Positions 9,872-20,245 of a stretch of 64,000 nt of DNA are shown here, piece by piece. The translations under genes and the position numbers were made by a program. The stretch comes from Dromaius novaehollandiae (Eukaryota; Chordata; Aves; Casuariiformes; Dromaiidae), in the NCBI RefSeq assembly GCF_036370855.1, contig NW_026991398.1, positions 2,976,001 through 3,040,000 of the forward strand, given 5' to 3'. The notes beneath the pieces are model-generated. The model did no database searches and had not been told where the DNA came from. It saw only the letters and a list, made by a program, of their open reading frames with translations. Position 1 is the stretch's first letter; every line of letters starts with the position of its first letter.

Positions 9872-12310
9872 GTTGCCCATCTCTCCTCACAAGCAATTCC
9901 CAGTTTACCTCAGACAGCTCTTGTGCTTTGGGAGTTCTGCCTGTGATAGCCATGTTTGTACACAAATGTTTGAATTCATCCCACTTCTCCAGGAGCAGAA
10001 AACCCATGCGTCTGACCCAGAGGCCTTCTGTAAATCTGCCTATCACTGTGTCAGAGCTGGCCTCCCAAGTAGCATCTCTGCAATAAAAGGGGATCACCTT
10101 AGTCCTGTGCCTGAATAATGGGCACTTCTTCCTAAGTTGGAGCCATGAATGTGCCCGGGGAATTGCACCCCAAAAGGCCCTGTTGCTGTGCTTGGGTTTT
10201 CCATTGGCAAAGGGGGGAAGCACTCATAGAGTGATGTGTGCGGGAATAAGGGCTGGATTCAGCTGTCACTTGTGGGTGCCCAGTGCCCCTGGGGAGGGTG
10301 AGTGGTCAAGAGGTCTCTGCTGTGGACTGTCCCACGCATTAGAGGGCTGGTGAGAGATGCCCATCCTTCTGGAAGGGAATATGGAGCCACTGGAGAGCAC
10401 AGGGCATCTCCAGGGGCAGCGTGTGCCTGGGATGGGCAGTGAGTGGAGACTCCCCAAACCAAGTGGAGTCACACAAAGTAAAGGGCCAAACCAGGGAATG
10501 CACCAAATCAGGGCTCTGCAGTCTCAGGAGAGGGAGTGGGCTGGGTCTAAGGACACCCCTGAACCGTTGGAAATGGCCTGTGATTGCTCCAAGGACCCTC
10601 CACAGCTACAGACCCTGGGGAGGGGCTTGTCAGGTGCAATGATGCTGGTCCAGCTGGGTCTGCCCTGACCAGAATGGCCAGTGAGGAGTCACCCAGGACC
10701 ACTGCACATCTGGTTGCCCTGCAGAGCAGCACCGCCAGCCCGGGGGCCCTGCAGGGAGCAGAGGGCAGAGGTGAAGGAATGGCTGGCTGGGCCAGCACGG
10801 ACACACTCAGCTGGGAAAGGCTCTCTGGGGAGCAGGGACATCTCCAGAGAAGAGCAAAGGAGCAATTGTGTGCTTGCAGAGGGGAATAAATGAAAACCTG
10901 TTTCCATGTGTGTCAGCTCCGGGCAGGCTGCCCTGTCACTGGAGCTGCCTGAGGAGCCCCGGGGCCAGGACTCTTGTGCTGTGCTGGGGAGAGGGGCTGC
11001 CCAGAGGGGCTGCAGGCAGCCAGGGTGAAGGATCTCTGGTCATGAGAGCAGTGGAGACATGGAGTGCCTGGCCTCCGTTTCCTTGTGCCATTGCTGGTCC
11101 CCAGGTGTGGGGCTGATGGGGAGGCTGACACCCCTCTCTGCCCCCCAGCAGCTGCTGTGCCCTGCAGAGGGGCTGGGGCTGTGGGGTGAGTGCCCAGAGC
11201 TCTGCAGCCCCCTGCCACAGGCACTGCTGTGGGGCCACCCCAGCCTGGTCTGCTGTGCTGGGTGGGCTGGGGAGAGGGCAGGGGAGGTGGGGAGAGCTGG
11301 GGAGGGTCTGGGCTGGGCTGGAAAGGACCCGGGAGAGGACAAATGCCAGCAGGCAGCTCCTGCGTGTGAAGGGCAGTGTGGGAGCACACAGCCATGTGCT
11401 TGCAGGCAAATGCAGGTCTGCTGGGAAAGGCAGCAGGACATGGCGGGTGCAGGAGAGAAGAGCCCAGGTTGTTCCCTGTGTTGCACGGACACAGTGGGGA
11501 AGCTGCTGCAGGGCCATCGTCCCAGAGCAGCCCCTCACATCAGCCCTTTCCAGCACTGGCTGCTCACCCAGCTGTGGGGTGGTCCATGGCCAGCTCCATC
11601 CTCCTGCAGGTCTCCGTATCCTGATGGAGGGGAAAAGACCAGCCTTGCATGGCCTCTCTTCTGCACCAGAGCCTGGCAGATCCTGGAACACGGTGTCTGC
11701 TGACCTCCACATTGGGCATAGCCTGGGCTGGGTAGGGGCCAGGTGCTCAGACCCCCCAGACTCTGGGGGATCATTTAGAAGTCTTTTAATAATACCTTAG
11801 CTGTTTCCACGTCCAAGGTCTGTGGTTCCAGCTCTAGCCGAGCTCTGGCTTTCCTCACTCCATCCCTGCATGCATGGACAAGGTCTCGATGCTCCTCCTG
11901 GGCAGCCCGTGCCCCTTCCCCGTCTGTGCACTTCCACCCGGGCACCTTGAGCGCTGGTGCTGCTGCCAGGGCAGAGGCGGAGGATCCCCCGGAGCGGCTC
12001 CTCAGGGAGCTCCCCAGGGAAACGCTGTGCCCAGCCCCAGCCCCAGCCCCAGCCCCAGCATGGCAGAGGGGAGCTGCCCTCTCCTGACCCACCCTGGCAG
12101 TGCCAGCCCCACCTCAGCCTGCTCCTGAAAGGCTCCAGCGCAGCCCTGGAGGGAGCTGGAGCTGCCTTGGGCCCCGGGGCAGTCTGGCAGCAGGAGGGTT
12201 TGACATGGGCACAGCAGCAGCGGTGCTGGGAGCAGGGGAGGAGCAGGGAAATTGAGGCAAAGACCCCTGCCCTCGGCTGCATGGCCGTGGCACTGGATTC
12301 GTGATGCAGG
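9872..12310 (+). repeat. Receptor-unit 3' flank module, copy 1
   Basis: Downstream DNA shared with 43681-46110, colinear for about 2.4 kb and highly similar by eye. Its first ~1 kb is also shared with 24637-25590 and, inverted, with 28980-27700, 54470-53205 and 47560-46790. It holds the receptor 3' UTR and poly(A) signal, then GC-rich DNA with a CCCCAG hexanucleotide run at 12030-12059. Frames of up to 321 codons occur on both strands but overlap one another and are low-complexity, so I call none as genes. Confidence 0.7.
10082..10087 (+). terminator. AATAAA poly(A) signal of the 8937 receptor
   Basis: AATAAA followed by AGGGGATC, 211 bases after the receptor stop. The same hexamer and context recur at 24834, 43889 and, inverted, at 28860, 47530 and 54355, which marks it as the shared 3' end of this receptor family. 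Confidence 0.7.
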
Positions 12311-13800
12311 TCCAGGGACATTGCACTGCCTTCCAGGCTCTGCACTGCAGCCTGGCAGCAGCCCTGCAGTGTGTGGACATGTCCTGAGAAGCCCAGGGTC
12401 CAAACTGTGGGAGATCCAGAGTGCCAGGGCTGTACAGCCCCATTGGGAGAGCCAGGGTGCCCGTGGTGGGGGGATACAGGGAGCCACGGCGGTACAGCCC
12501 CCAAGAGACCTAGGGTCCCAGGGAGGGCCCGGGGGGTCAGGGACTGTACCCAGGGGAGAAGTACTGCCTTGAGGTCATGCTGAGAAGCCCAAGGATCAGC
12601 TGAGCTCCAGAGATGAGAAACGCCTTTCCCCAGGCTCAGCCTGAAGAAAAGCTGGGCAACATTCATGGGAAATGGGACCATGGTCCCAGATAAAGCCCTC
12701 CACATGATGTGTGTTAAGGGCATGTTTACTCTTTTCTGGCATGTCATCTCTATCTCAAGCACTGCAGACCAAGAAACCTTTTAAAAGCAAAGAGCCTTGT
12801 CTGATGCCTCAGGGACGAAGGCTGCATCCTGTCCCATACTGGCCAACCTCCTACTTCTACAACAGGAGTGACCCACAGTAGTTATCAGTTTTGAGGCTCA
12901 CCAAAGCATCTCAGTGCATTGCCAGGCTTTGTGCTGTTTCATCCCATATGACTTTTCTCCTGTCTTCAGAAAACACCAAACCTCAAACGAACCCCCAGCC
13001 CCCAGGTTATTACACAGGTCTGCCCAGTGCAGAGACCTGTCAGTGCAGGGGTGCAGAAGTGACCTCTCCAGTGCTGCATTTAAGATATTTCATAGCCTTT
13101 GCCACTGTCTGGAGATGTTCCTGAAGGATTTATCAGAAACTCTGGAACATAACTGGGAACTGAAGGGAGGTGGCTGCTTTCCAGAACTTGAGGGGAAATC
13201 TCTGTTCTTTCCTGGTCTGCGCCATCTCCATGGCAGCGACCTACTGAGCCCCCAGATGACACAAGCTGAGGTCACAGTGGGATGTGCTGCATCACAGGGA
13301 GGTCGCCCTGGTGCCACAGCAGTGTCCTCACTTCCCTGTGAGGCCCAGGAGCTGCTGAACACTGCTTACATGCTCCCCACCGCTGCCCTTCGGAGCTGCT
13401 CCATGAGAAGGGGTGGGGACAGGAGGCAGCAGGGCCAGGTTGGGGCTGCTCACTGGCAGGCAGAGGAACAGGGACATGTTGGAGAGGAGTTCTGGGTGAC
13501 GAGACGGGAAGAATATCCTTTTCCTCTGGCTGGACAGAAGAGTCAGGGTCAAGCGAGATGGGGGACTGCTGGACCAAGACCATCAGCCCAGACCACAGAT
13601 CCTTGTTCCCAGTGCCACTGCAGATCTCCACCGAGGGTAAGGGCTTCGGGAGCTCCTTCCCAAGGTGTTGTCCAGAGACTGTTAATTCCAAGAACAGCTG
13701 TGGATCTTGGTGGATCTTGGGCTTTGGAGGTGGCTGGCCAGGGCTGGGGGCTGCCACTAGAGCCCTGCCTGAGGGTCCTGCCTGGACTGGGGTTGCCCTG
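12310..13800 (+). repeat. Duplicated intergenic block (partner 36200-37640)
   Basis: Colinear with 36200-37640, from a CAGGCTCTGCACTG segment to the start of the CpG cassette. Landmarks in both are CAGTGCAGGGGTG-type sequence near 13040, GATGTGCTGCATCACAGGGA near 13280, and GACATGTTGGAGAGGAGTT near 13475. A 295-codon plus-strand frame (12914-13801) is not preserved in the partner and is not called. Confidence 0.65.
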
Positions 13801-14640
13801 AGCCCCAAGGCTCCTGTCGCGGTGGCTCCATCCCCTCATGGCAGGGGACAATCCAGGTCCAGGTATCTCTGGGAGTGGGCTCCACTTTGGCCCTGCCCGG
13901 CCCTGCCCTGCCTGGGGGCAGCAGCACGCTGCCTGTGGGCTCTGCTGCCCCAGCCATGCCCAGGGCCCCCACACCAGCACCAGGGCTGGCACCAGCACTG
14001 GCCCCGGGGCTGCTCCCCTGCGCCCGGCACAGCCCCCAGGCGTGGGGCAACCAGGAGCCCCGCAGGGTCCCTGCGGCAGAGCCCAGACCCTGCGGGGCAG
14101 CAGTCGGGCCCTGGGACCCTGCACTGCCCCGGAACATGGCGCCGGGCTGCCCCCAGGCCCCGCCGCGCCCCGCGCTGCCGCCCACAACATGGTGCCCCAC
14201 CGCGGGGCGGGGGACGGGGAGGGGAGGGAAAAGGCTGCCCACTGGGTCACACAGGGCTCCAGTGTTGCCATGGCATCACCCCCAGTGCTGCCCTCCAATT
14301 GGCCAGCAAGGGGAGGAGGGCAGGCTGGGCTGGACTGATGGCTCCGTCAGCCAATGGGAGTGCAGCAGGCTGCTGGGGGCCTTGCCAGGGCCCTGCCCCA
14401 GCCTCGCTTTTGTCCTGAACAGGGCGTTTCCAGGGCTCGCAGAGAGGCTGTCCCCGCGGGTCCCACCGGGCCCCAGCCCCTGCGGCTGCTCCGGGCCTCT
14501 TGCTGGGCCGCAGCCCTGCAGCCCTGGCAGCAGCCGGGAGGGTGTTTGCAGAGCAGCTCTGTGCTGGGAGCTGCTGGGCTCCTGCAGGGCCTGGGCAGCT
14601 GCTGGGCGGCCAGTGCTGCCCTGGCCGGTGCCATGAGCCC
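13800..14640. promoter_or_regulatory. CpG-rich promoter-like cassette, copy 2
   Basis: The fullest copy of the cassette. It has many CpGs, GC boxes (GGGGCGGGGGACGGGG near 14205), the CACAACATGG element near 14185, an inverted CCAAT near 14299 and a CCAAT near 14353. The arrangement resembles a CpG-island promoter with paired CCAAT boxes and no TATA. It is followed by ~580 bases of unique-looking sequence and lead-in and then by the 65-bp array. Promoter function and direction are inference. Confidence 0.45.
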
Positions 14641-15229
14641 TGCTCCCAGGCCGGGCTGCAGAGCTGCTGAATCCCGACTCTGCTGGTTTCCCCCGCTGAG
14701 ATGCCCTGGCTGCAGTCCTTCCCCGTGTCTCAGAGTGTCAGGGCCCCAAGCAGGAGAGTGCTTGTTGTCCTGGGGGTGTGGAGGATTTGCTGGGTGTGTT
14801 CAGCACTGGGGCAGGAACCAGACTTGGCAGTTGTGGGAAGGCTTCTCCCTGTGGCTGGGACATGAGGCCCTGCTGTCTGCAGCTCCATGGTCGCTGCTCC
14901 CATGCAATCCTCCTGTTAGGAGATGTTGCCCAGAATGACTTGCAGGCCTTTCTGCAATTGCTAAGTTTCAGGGGCCAGGTGTAGGTGCTACCTAGGCAGG
15001 AGCTGATGTTGTCTTATTTTGGGGCAGTAACTGGTGTGTAATGGGTGTTTTGCTGCCCGATGAGTGTTGCGAGGCCCCGGGGTGAGTCCGGGCGGCCGCT
15101 CAGGAGCTGGCTGAGCCTTGGGGGAGGCAGGAGCAGCTGCAGGTGGCAATAGCCGCGTGGCCGGGGTGTGGGCAGGGAGGTCACGGCTGTCTGCGAGAGC
15201 TGGGCCAGGAGATCCCCAGTGTCAAATCA

Positions 15230-16535
15230 GCTCTTGGTCAGTAGCTGCCAGGCCAGCAGGAGACACGTGGCTCAGCTGTTGATTGTGAGGTCACTTGTGC
15301 CTGAGTCCCTGATAGGCTATCAGCAGGAACAAGGCTTGGCTGTTGATGGTGAGGTCACTTGTGACTGATGAACTGATTGGATAGCATGAGAGCTGTGGCT
15401 GGAAAGGTGACTGTGAGGTCACTTCCAGCTGAGCAGTGGTTGGGGCAGCAGCAGGTCCACGGCTGAGACATGTGCTTTGAGCTCACTTCTGCCTGAGCAG
15501 CTGATAGGTTATCATTTGGCTCACGGCTGGGGAAGTTATCATGAGGTAACTGCAGTCTCAGAGGCTCATAGTCCAGTGACAGGCACATGGCTGTGAAGGG
15601 GACTGTGAGGTCATCTCCTTCTGAGGCCCTGATAGGCCAGCAGCAGGCCCCTGCCTGGGAAGTCCCTTGTGAGGTCACTGCAGACAGAGCAGCTGGCAGG
15701 CCAGCAGCTGGCACCTGGCTGGGAACTGACTCTGAGGTCCCTCCTGTCCCAGCAGCCTCCAGGGCTGCAGCAGGCGCCTGGCTGTAAAGATGCCTGTGAG
15801 GCGCCTTCTGGGTGAGAAGCCGATAGGCCAGCAGCAGGCTGTGAAGTGGGGAATGTGCTGATGAGGTCAGTTGTGTGTCTGTCTGTGACAGGCCAGTAGC
15901 AGGCCCATTGCTGAGAGCTGACTTTGAGGTCATTTCCTCCAGAGCAGCAGGGAGGCCAGCAGCAGGCACGTGGCGGGGAAATGTTTGTGAGCTCAGATCT
16001 GTCTCAGGGCCTGGTAGACTGTGTGGAGGCACATTGCTGGGAGAGTCGCTGTGAGGTCACTTGTCTCTGCAAGGCTAGCACTTGGCTAATGGCTTGGGCA
16101 TTTGCTTGTGAGGTCACTTGTGCCTGAGTCCCTGATAGGCCAGCAGCAGGCAGATGGGTGTGGAGGTTGATTGTGAGGTCTCCTTGGCAGAGGACCTGGT
16201 AGGACAGCAGCATGTTGGTGGCTGGGGAAGGTATTTTGAGGAAACTTGTGTCTCTGAAGCCATAGGCCAGCAGCAGGCACCTGGTGGGGGCATGCACTTG
16301 TGAGGTCACTTCTATCTGAGCAGCTGCCAGGCCAGCAGCTGCTGGTGGTGAGGTGACTTCAGGGTGTGGTGAGTGTGCCCAGAGGAGGGATTGACACCTG
16401 CAGATCTCTACAGCAATATGGAAATCGAAGCATGTGCAAAGCTGATAGGCCAGCACTGGATTCCTGTGTGGGGTAAGTGGTTGTGAGGTCCTGTCTGCCT
16501 GAGTACCTGATAGGCCACCAGCAGGCATAGGGCTA
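15230..16535 (+). repeat. ~65-bp tandem repeat array, copy 2, first part
   Basis: About 20 units with the same cores (GTGAGGTCACTT and GATAGGCCAGCAGCAGGC) and nearly the same order of unit variants as copy 1 and the 38710 array. The array is interrupted after 16535 by the R2 fragment and resumes at 17730. A 225-codon minus-strand frame crosses it but cycles through the repeat in changing frames and is not a gene. Confidence 0.8.
16526..16535. repeat. 10-bp target-site duplication, left copy
   Basis: CATAGGGCTA, identical to 17720-17729. Removing the intervening DNA and one copy gives an uninterrupted 65-bp array unit, which is what an insertion with target-site duplication predicts. Confidence 0.7.
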
Positions 16536-17719
16536 TTTAATGAACCATAGATACTATATAGTACCTTTTCCAGGTTGGGATTGAGAGGCGGCCCGTCCGC
16601 CCAAGTCATATTAAGTGAAGGTCATCTGGAGATGAGATGTTACATCCCTACGTACAAGCTCAACCACACGGGAGCTGGGCAAGAGCAAAATTCAGCAAGA
16701 CAGAAGACTGAGCAAGCCCATGTCATCTGTGTGAAGAATTTTACTGTTGCCTTCCAAAGAAGGACTTTGGATTAGTAAGTCATATACTGGTTAGTACAAA
16801 ACATTAAACATCTTTACCTTTACTGCTAAAGATGTGAATTATATCTACTGAGGATAGGAGGGCTCTATGAGAAAAGAGCCTTGCTATCCTTAATTGGCGG
16901 CTACTGGAAAGTCCAAGGTCGGCGAGGAAACTGTTGTTTGCCTTATGCCACTTCCCACAAGTGCCAATTGGGAAACCCAGGAACTCCACCTCTCCAGCTT
17001 TGGTCAATGCTTTCACTTGTTCTTCAAGATGTTGATACTTTCAGACTTTCTCTGCCGCTGCGTCCCCCAGAGATGACAATCCGCTCTCGTAGCGGACTGT
17101 AACGTCCACTACTTTCGCCCAGCCTTCTTTAGCCACCACCGGCTTGAAGAGCTCGCTGTTATTATCTCTGAGGTTGGGCTCTACATAGATCTCCCAACCC
17201 AGTTTCTTAGCTTCTCCAGCCAGCAATCCACAGAAGATGTTGTGCCTTTTAATCCGTGCGTCCTGGACTGCAGGGCAGTATCCAATAATATGTGAACAAG
17301 TCTCCCATTCTGCAAGACAATGCCTGCATCCCTTTGGTGCCCCTTCTCCCAGCCCACGTGCCAAATACTGCCTAGTGGGATAGACATTGGCACGCAGCTG
17401 TATCGCTGTTAATAGCTTCCTGTGGGGAATGCCCCGATAATGTATGAGCCAATCATTACTGATATTATCATTCTCAAAGTTCTTAATGCCGTGGCCCTGT
17501 GCTTTCGGATTGGCCCAGTTTTCTAACTCTCTTTTCCTACACTTGCTAGGAACAGGATAGATGACCCGGGGAGATGGTACTTCCCATTCAGAGGTCGTCT
17601 CGCTCCCATCCAGTACGGTCAGAATTCCCATGGGGAGTTCTTCCCCAATTGATGGTATTTTATCGGCCTTTCCTCCAGTGGCGATCCACACCTTCTCAAA
17701 GGTGTGGATCCACCCATCC
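16536..17719 (-). mobile_element. 5'-truncated R2-clade non-LTR retrotransposon inserted in the 65-bp array
   Basis: A 1184-base insertion read on the minus strand. It holds the C-terminal third of an R2-type polyprotein (17719-16804) and a 268-base 3' tail. The protein shows the LRANVYPTR segment, a CCHC zinc knuckle (C-x2-C at 17328-17317, then the H and last C by about 17273), RIKRHN, an EP-N-L and KP segment of the restriction-like endonuclease, VVDVTVRYE, and the C-terminal GTCGKW region. R2 elements normally insert by target-primed reverse transcription into one site of 28S rDNA. This copy instead lies in a satellite-like array, flanked by a perfect 10-bp direct repeat. A non-site-specific R2 relative is the alternative reading. 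Confidence 0.8.
16804..17719 (-). pseudogene. R2 polyprotein C-terminal remnant (zinc knuckle and endonuclease), defective
   Basis: The reading frame runs 17719 to 16804 with one in-frame stop (TGA, plus-strand 17041-17043). The stop is most simply a decayed CGA arginine codon, because the frame continues with family-like sequence for about 79 more codons. The endonuclease core is damaged: between 17139 and 17140 the KPD-L-V order expected for the family is shortened to KPVV, losing two residues including the catalytic aspartate. The reverse-transcriptase and N-terminal DNA-binding domains are absent through 5' truncation. The frame extends beyond 17729 into array sequence only by chance. The copy is dead. 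Confidence 0.8.
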
Positions 17720-17729
17720 CATAGGGCTA
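17720..17729. repeat. 10-bp target-site duplication, right copy
   Basis: CATAGGGCTA, the partner of 16526-16535. It is followed at once by array sequence (GGATGTAGGTTTTATGGTCA) that continues the interrupted unit in register. Confidence 0.7.
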
Positions 17730-18250
17730 GGATGTAGGTTTTATGGTCACTCCTGTCTGCAGGTGATTGGCCAGCAGCAGGCACATGACTTGGATGTTGA
17801 TTGTGAGGTCCCTTCTGCCCAAGTACCTGACTGGACAGCAGCAGGCACATAGCTGGGTCACGTCCATCAGGAAGCTGAAAGGCCATCGGCTGGTGTGTGG
17901 GCTTGGATGTTGTTTGCGAGGTTCTTTGTATCTGATCATCTGATGGGCCACTAAGAGGCTGATGGGTGGCAAAGTTATGATGAGGTGAATTGTGTCTTGG
18001 AAGTTCCTAAGCTACTAGGAGGACCATGGCTGGAAAGATGACAGTGATGTCACTTCTGTCTCTGAAGATGATGGTCCAGCAGCAGGCACCGGTGTGTGGA
18101 AGTGCCTGTGAGGTCACTTGTCCTGGAGAATGTGTTAGGTAGCAGGCTGACAGCATGGGAATGTGCTTCTGAGGGCACTTGTGCCTGAGGACCTGATTAG
18201 ACAGCAGGCACAGAGCTTACTGACACAGAGCCTGCTGGCACAGAGCCCTC
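17730..18250 (+). repeat. ~65-bp array, copy 2, continuation after R2
   Basis: The same two cores recur, more diverged than in the first part (for example GATGTCACTTCTGTCT near 18046). The array is broken again at about 18250 by a CR1 fragment. Confidence 0.75.
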
Positions 18251-18254
18251 GCCC

Positions 18255-18540
18255 TGCTGGCAACACTCTTCCCAGGGCAGCCCAGGAAGCCATTGGCTTT
18301 CTTTGCCAAGAGGACACGTTGCTGCCTCATGCTGCTTCCTGTTGTCTACCAGCACCCCCAGCTCCTTCTCTGCAAAGCTGCTGTCCAACCAGTCAGCGCT
18401 CAGTGTGTCCTGGTGCATGGGGTTACTTTTTCTCATGGGCATTTCCCTTTGTGGAGCTTCATGAGGTTCCTCTGTGCCCATTTCCCCATCCTGCCGAGGT
18501 CCCTCTGCATGGCAGTGCAGACAGCTGTTGTATCATGGCT
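18255..18540 (-). mobile_element. CR1 LINE fragment inside the array
   Basis: Antisense CR1. The segments GCTTCATGAGGTTC, CCGAGGTCCCTCTGCATGGCAG and CAGCTCCTTCTCTGCAAAGC match the region just upstream of the CR1 3' end as it is usually seen in birds. No open frame is retained. This is the second independent insertion into this array. Confidence 0.75.
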
Positions 18541-18544
18541 GTAC

Positions 18545-19020
18545 TGTAGGAGAAGATTGTGTCTCAGAAGCTTGTAGGCCTTTAGGTCTACATGCACATG
18601 ACCCTGCACAGGGGAACTGTGAGGTGACTTCTGTGTCTGCAGGTGATGGGCCAGGAGCAAGCACAGGAGTTGGAAACTGTCTGTGAGGTCACTTGTGCCT
18701 GAGTGCCTGATAGGCCAGCAGCAGGCACCTGGGTTGCATTGTGATTGTGAGGTCACTTCTGCCTGAGTACCTGACTGGACAGCAGCTGGCACATAGCTGA
18801 GTCATGTCCCTCTGAGAAGCTGACCTGCCAGCAGCAGGCATATGGGGTTGGAAGATGATGATGAGAGTACTGGTTTCTGATGGGCTGATAGGCCCCAAAG
18901 CTCAGAGGCCCGTCTGAGGCACATGGCCACGAAGGTGATGGTGAGGTCACTTCTGTCTCTGTAAGGGATGGGCAAGGAGCAACAGTCTGGGAGGTGACTT
19001 GTGTCTCAGTACCTGGGGTG
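18545..19020 (+). repeat. ~65-bp array, copy 2, last part
   Basis: Units resume after the CR1 with clear cores near 18690, 18749 and 18945 (GTGAGGTCACTT). The array ends near 19020. Confidence 0.75.
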
Positions 19021-19029
19021 TGAGTTTTC

Positions 19030-19985
19030 TACCTGTATGGTTTGCACCTCGAAGTAGATAGTGCCATCTTCTCCAATCTTTCTTTCCTGAAGCTCAGAAA
19101 TGTAGGTTTTGCCCTCAGGGGAGCTGAACCCCGCCCATGACTGTTAAGCTCATGCCCTGTGTTCATCCAGAGGACAGCAGGGAGGGTTTTCTCCTGTTGG
19201 CTTGCTCCCATGCCACAGGGGCTCTTCAGCTGGGATTCATCTCCCCTTGTTTTGGACAACCACCACTGGGAGGTCCATCCACTCTTGCTCGTACAGGCTT
19301 CTCTTACAGCTGACAGAGGGTCTCAACCCTCATCTGGGGTAATTCATCCTTGCAGCACCATGGACTCACCTGGCTCCTTCATCCTCTTGGCCTCAGGGAG
19401 CCTGATCAGCCAGGCACAGCCTGGCTATTAGCTCACTCCTGGACTCTTCTTTAGAGGTGAACCCCCTCTGAGATGAAATCCCAAGTGTGGATCTGAAGCT
19501 AATTTGGACAAAGGTGCCCTCTTGGCATTGAGGTGTGGAAAAAAACAAGTGAGGGTCAGTTCCTTCTAGAGTGGTCCAGGGCTGTCCCAGCAGGCCTTGC
19601 ACAGTTAAACTCACCCACCCATCATCAAACTGTACATTAGAGCACGCAGTGTGACTCCTTCTTGGTATCACACTGTAAAACCCCCGTGGCTGGTAATAAT
19701 ACATCATGCAAAATGTTGGGCACACTGAGCTGCCACTGAGGTGAACCTTCCCGGTGATGCCTGTGCTGTCCCTGGGCTGCAGGGGCAGCACCCTGGGCTC
19801 GGAGGAGATCTAGGCGAGGAGCTGTGCGCTGCTCGGTGGCAGGTCCGCTGCAGGGGAGCAAGTCCTGAGCAGCACCCAGATGGGTCCCTGTCACCTGTGT
19901 CACCCCCTCCCCTCCCCAGGACTGTCACTGCTGCTGGGTGGGCTCTCTGATGCACTGGATGACTTCACAAAGCCTGCTGGCCAGC
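19030..19985. other. Unrecognised sequence with minus-strand open frames
   Basis: Moderate-GC sequence with no copy elsewhere in the window. The minus-strand frame 19791-19393 (132 codons, cysteine-containing, with a CMMYYYQPRGFYS segment) is the most protein-like stretch outside receptors and transposons. It is possibly an exon relic. I cannot assign a family and see no clear splice sites, so no gene is called. Confidence 0.25.
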
Positions 19986-19989
19986 ACAT

Positions 19990-20055
19990 CTGCTGAGGGC
20001 CAACCACCAGCTGCAGTGGAAGTGACCTCACAATCAACACTGCAGCCATGTCCCT
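19990..20055 (-). repeat. Single inverted unit of the 65-bp repeat
   Basis: AAGTGACCTCACAATCAACA near 20020 is the reverse complement of the array core with its usual TGTTGATTGTGAGGTCACTT context. It is the only unit I found in this orientation, about 1 kb beyond the end of array copy 2. Confidence 0.6.
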
Positions 20056-20212
20056 TTTGCCTGCCTCTCCCCATGCTCTGCAGATGCAGAAGAAAGGGCA
20101 GAGAGGCAGAAGAAGAGATAGGAAACATGTGTGTTTGAATATAGCAGTTCCTCAGAACAAAGTTTCTCCGTGCAGAGTGCTGGTAGGAAATGTATCGGGA
20201 ATGAATAACTGT

Positions 20213-20245
20213 AAATATATATATATAATACATATATACAATAAA
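20213..20245. repeat. (TA)-rich tract
   Basis: ATATATATATAT followed by ATACATATATAC and an A-rich run. It sits at the end of inverted-repeat arm B. Confidence 0.85.

Noticed and set aside
11059-12762. Long frames (214-321 codons) in the 3' flank module and their counterparts at 44721-45605
   Set aside because: They are opposed by equally long antisense frames, are GC-driven, and are not maintained between the two copies.
13558-14636. Frames of 250-286 codons in the CpG cassettes
   Set aside because: Both strands are open in several frames, the products are Pro/Ala/Gly/Arg-rich without domains, and the frames are broken differently in the paralogous copies.
16536-16803. 28S rDNA flank beside the R2 fragment
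   Set aside because: The sequence on both sides is 65-bp array, not rDNA, and no rRNA-like sequence is visible.
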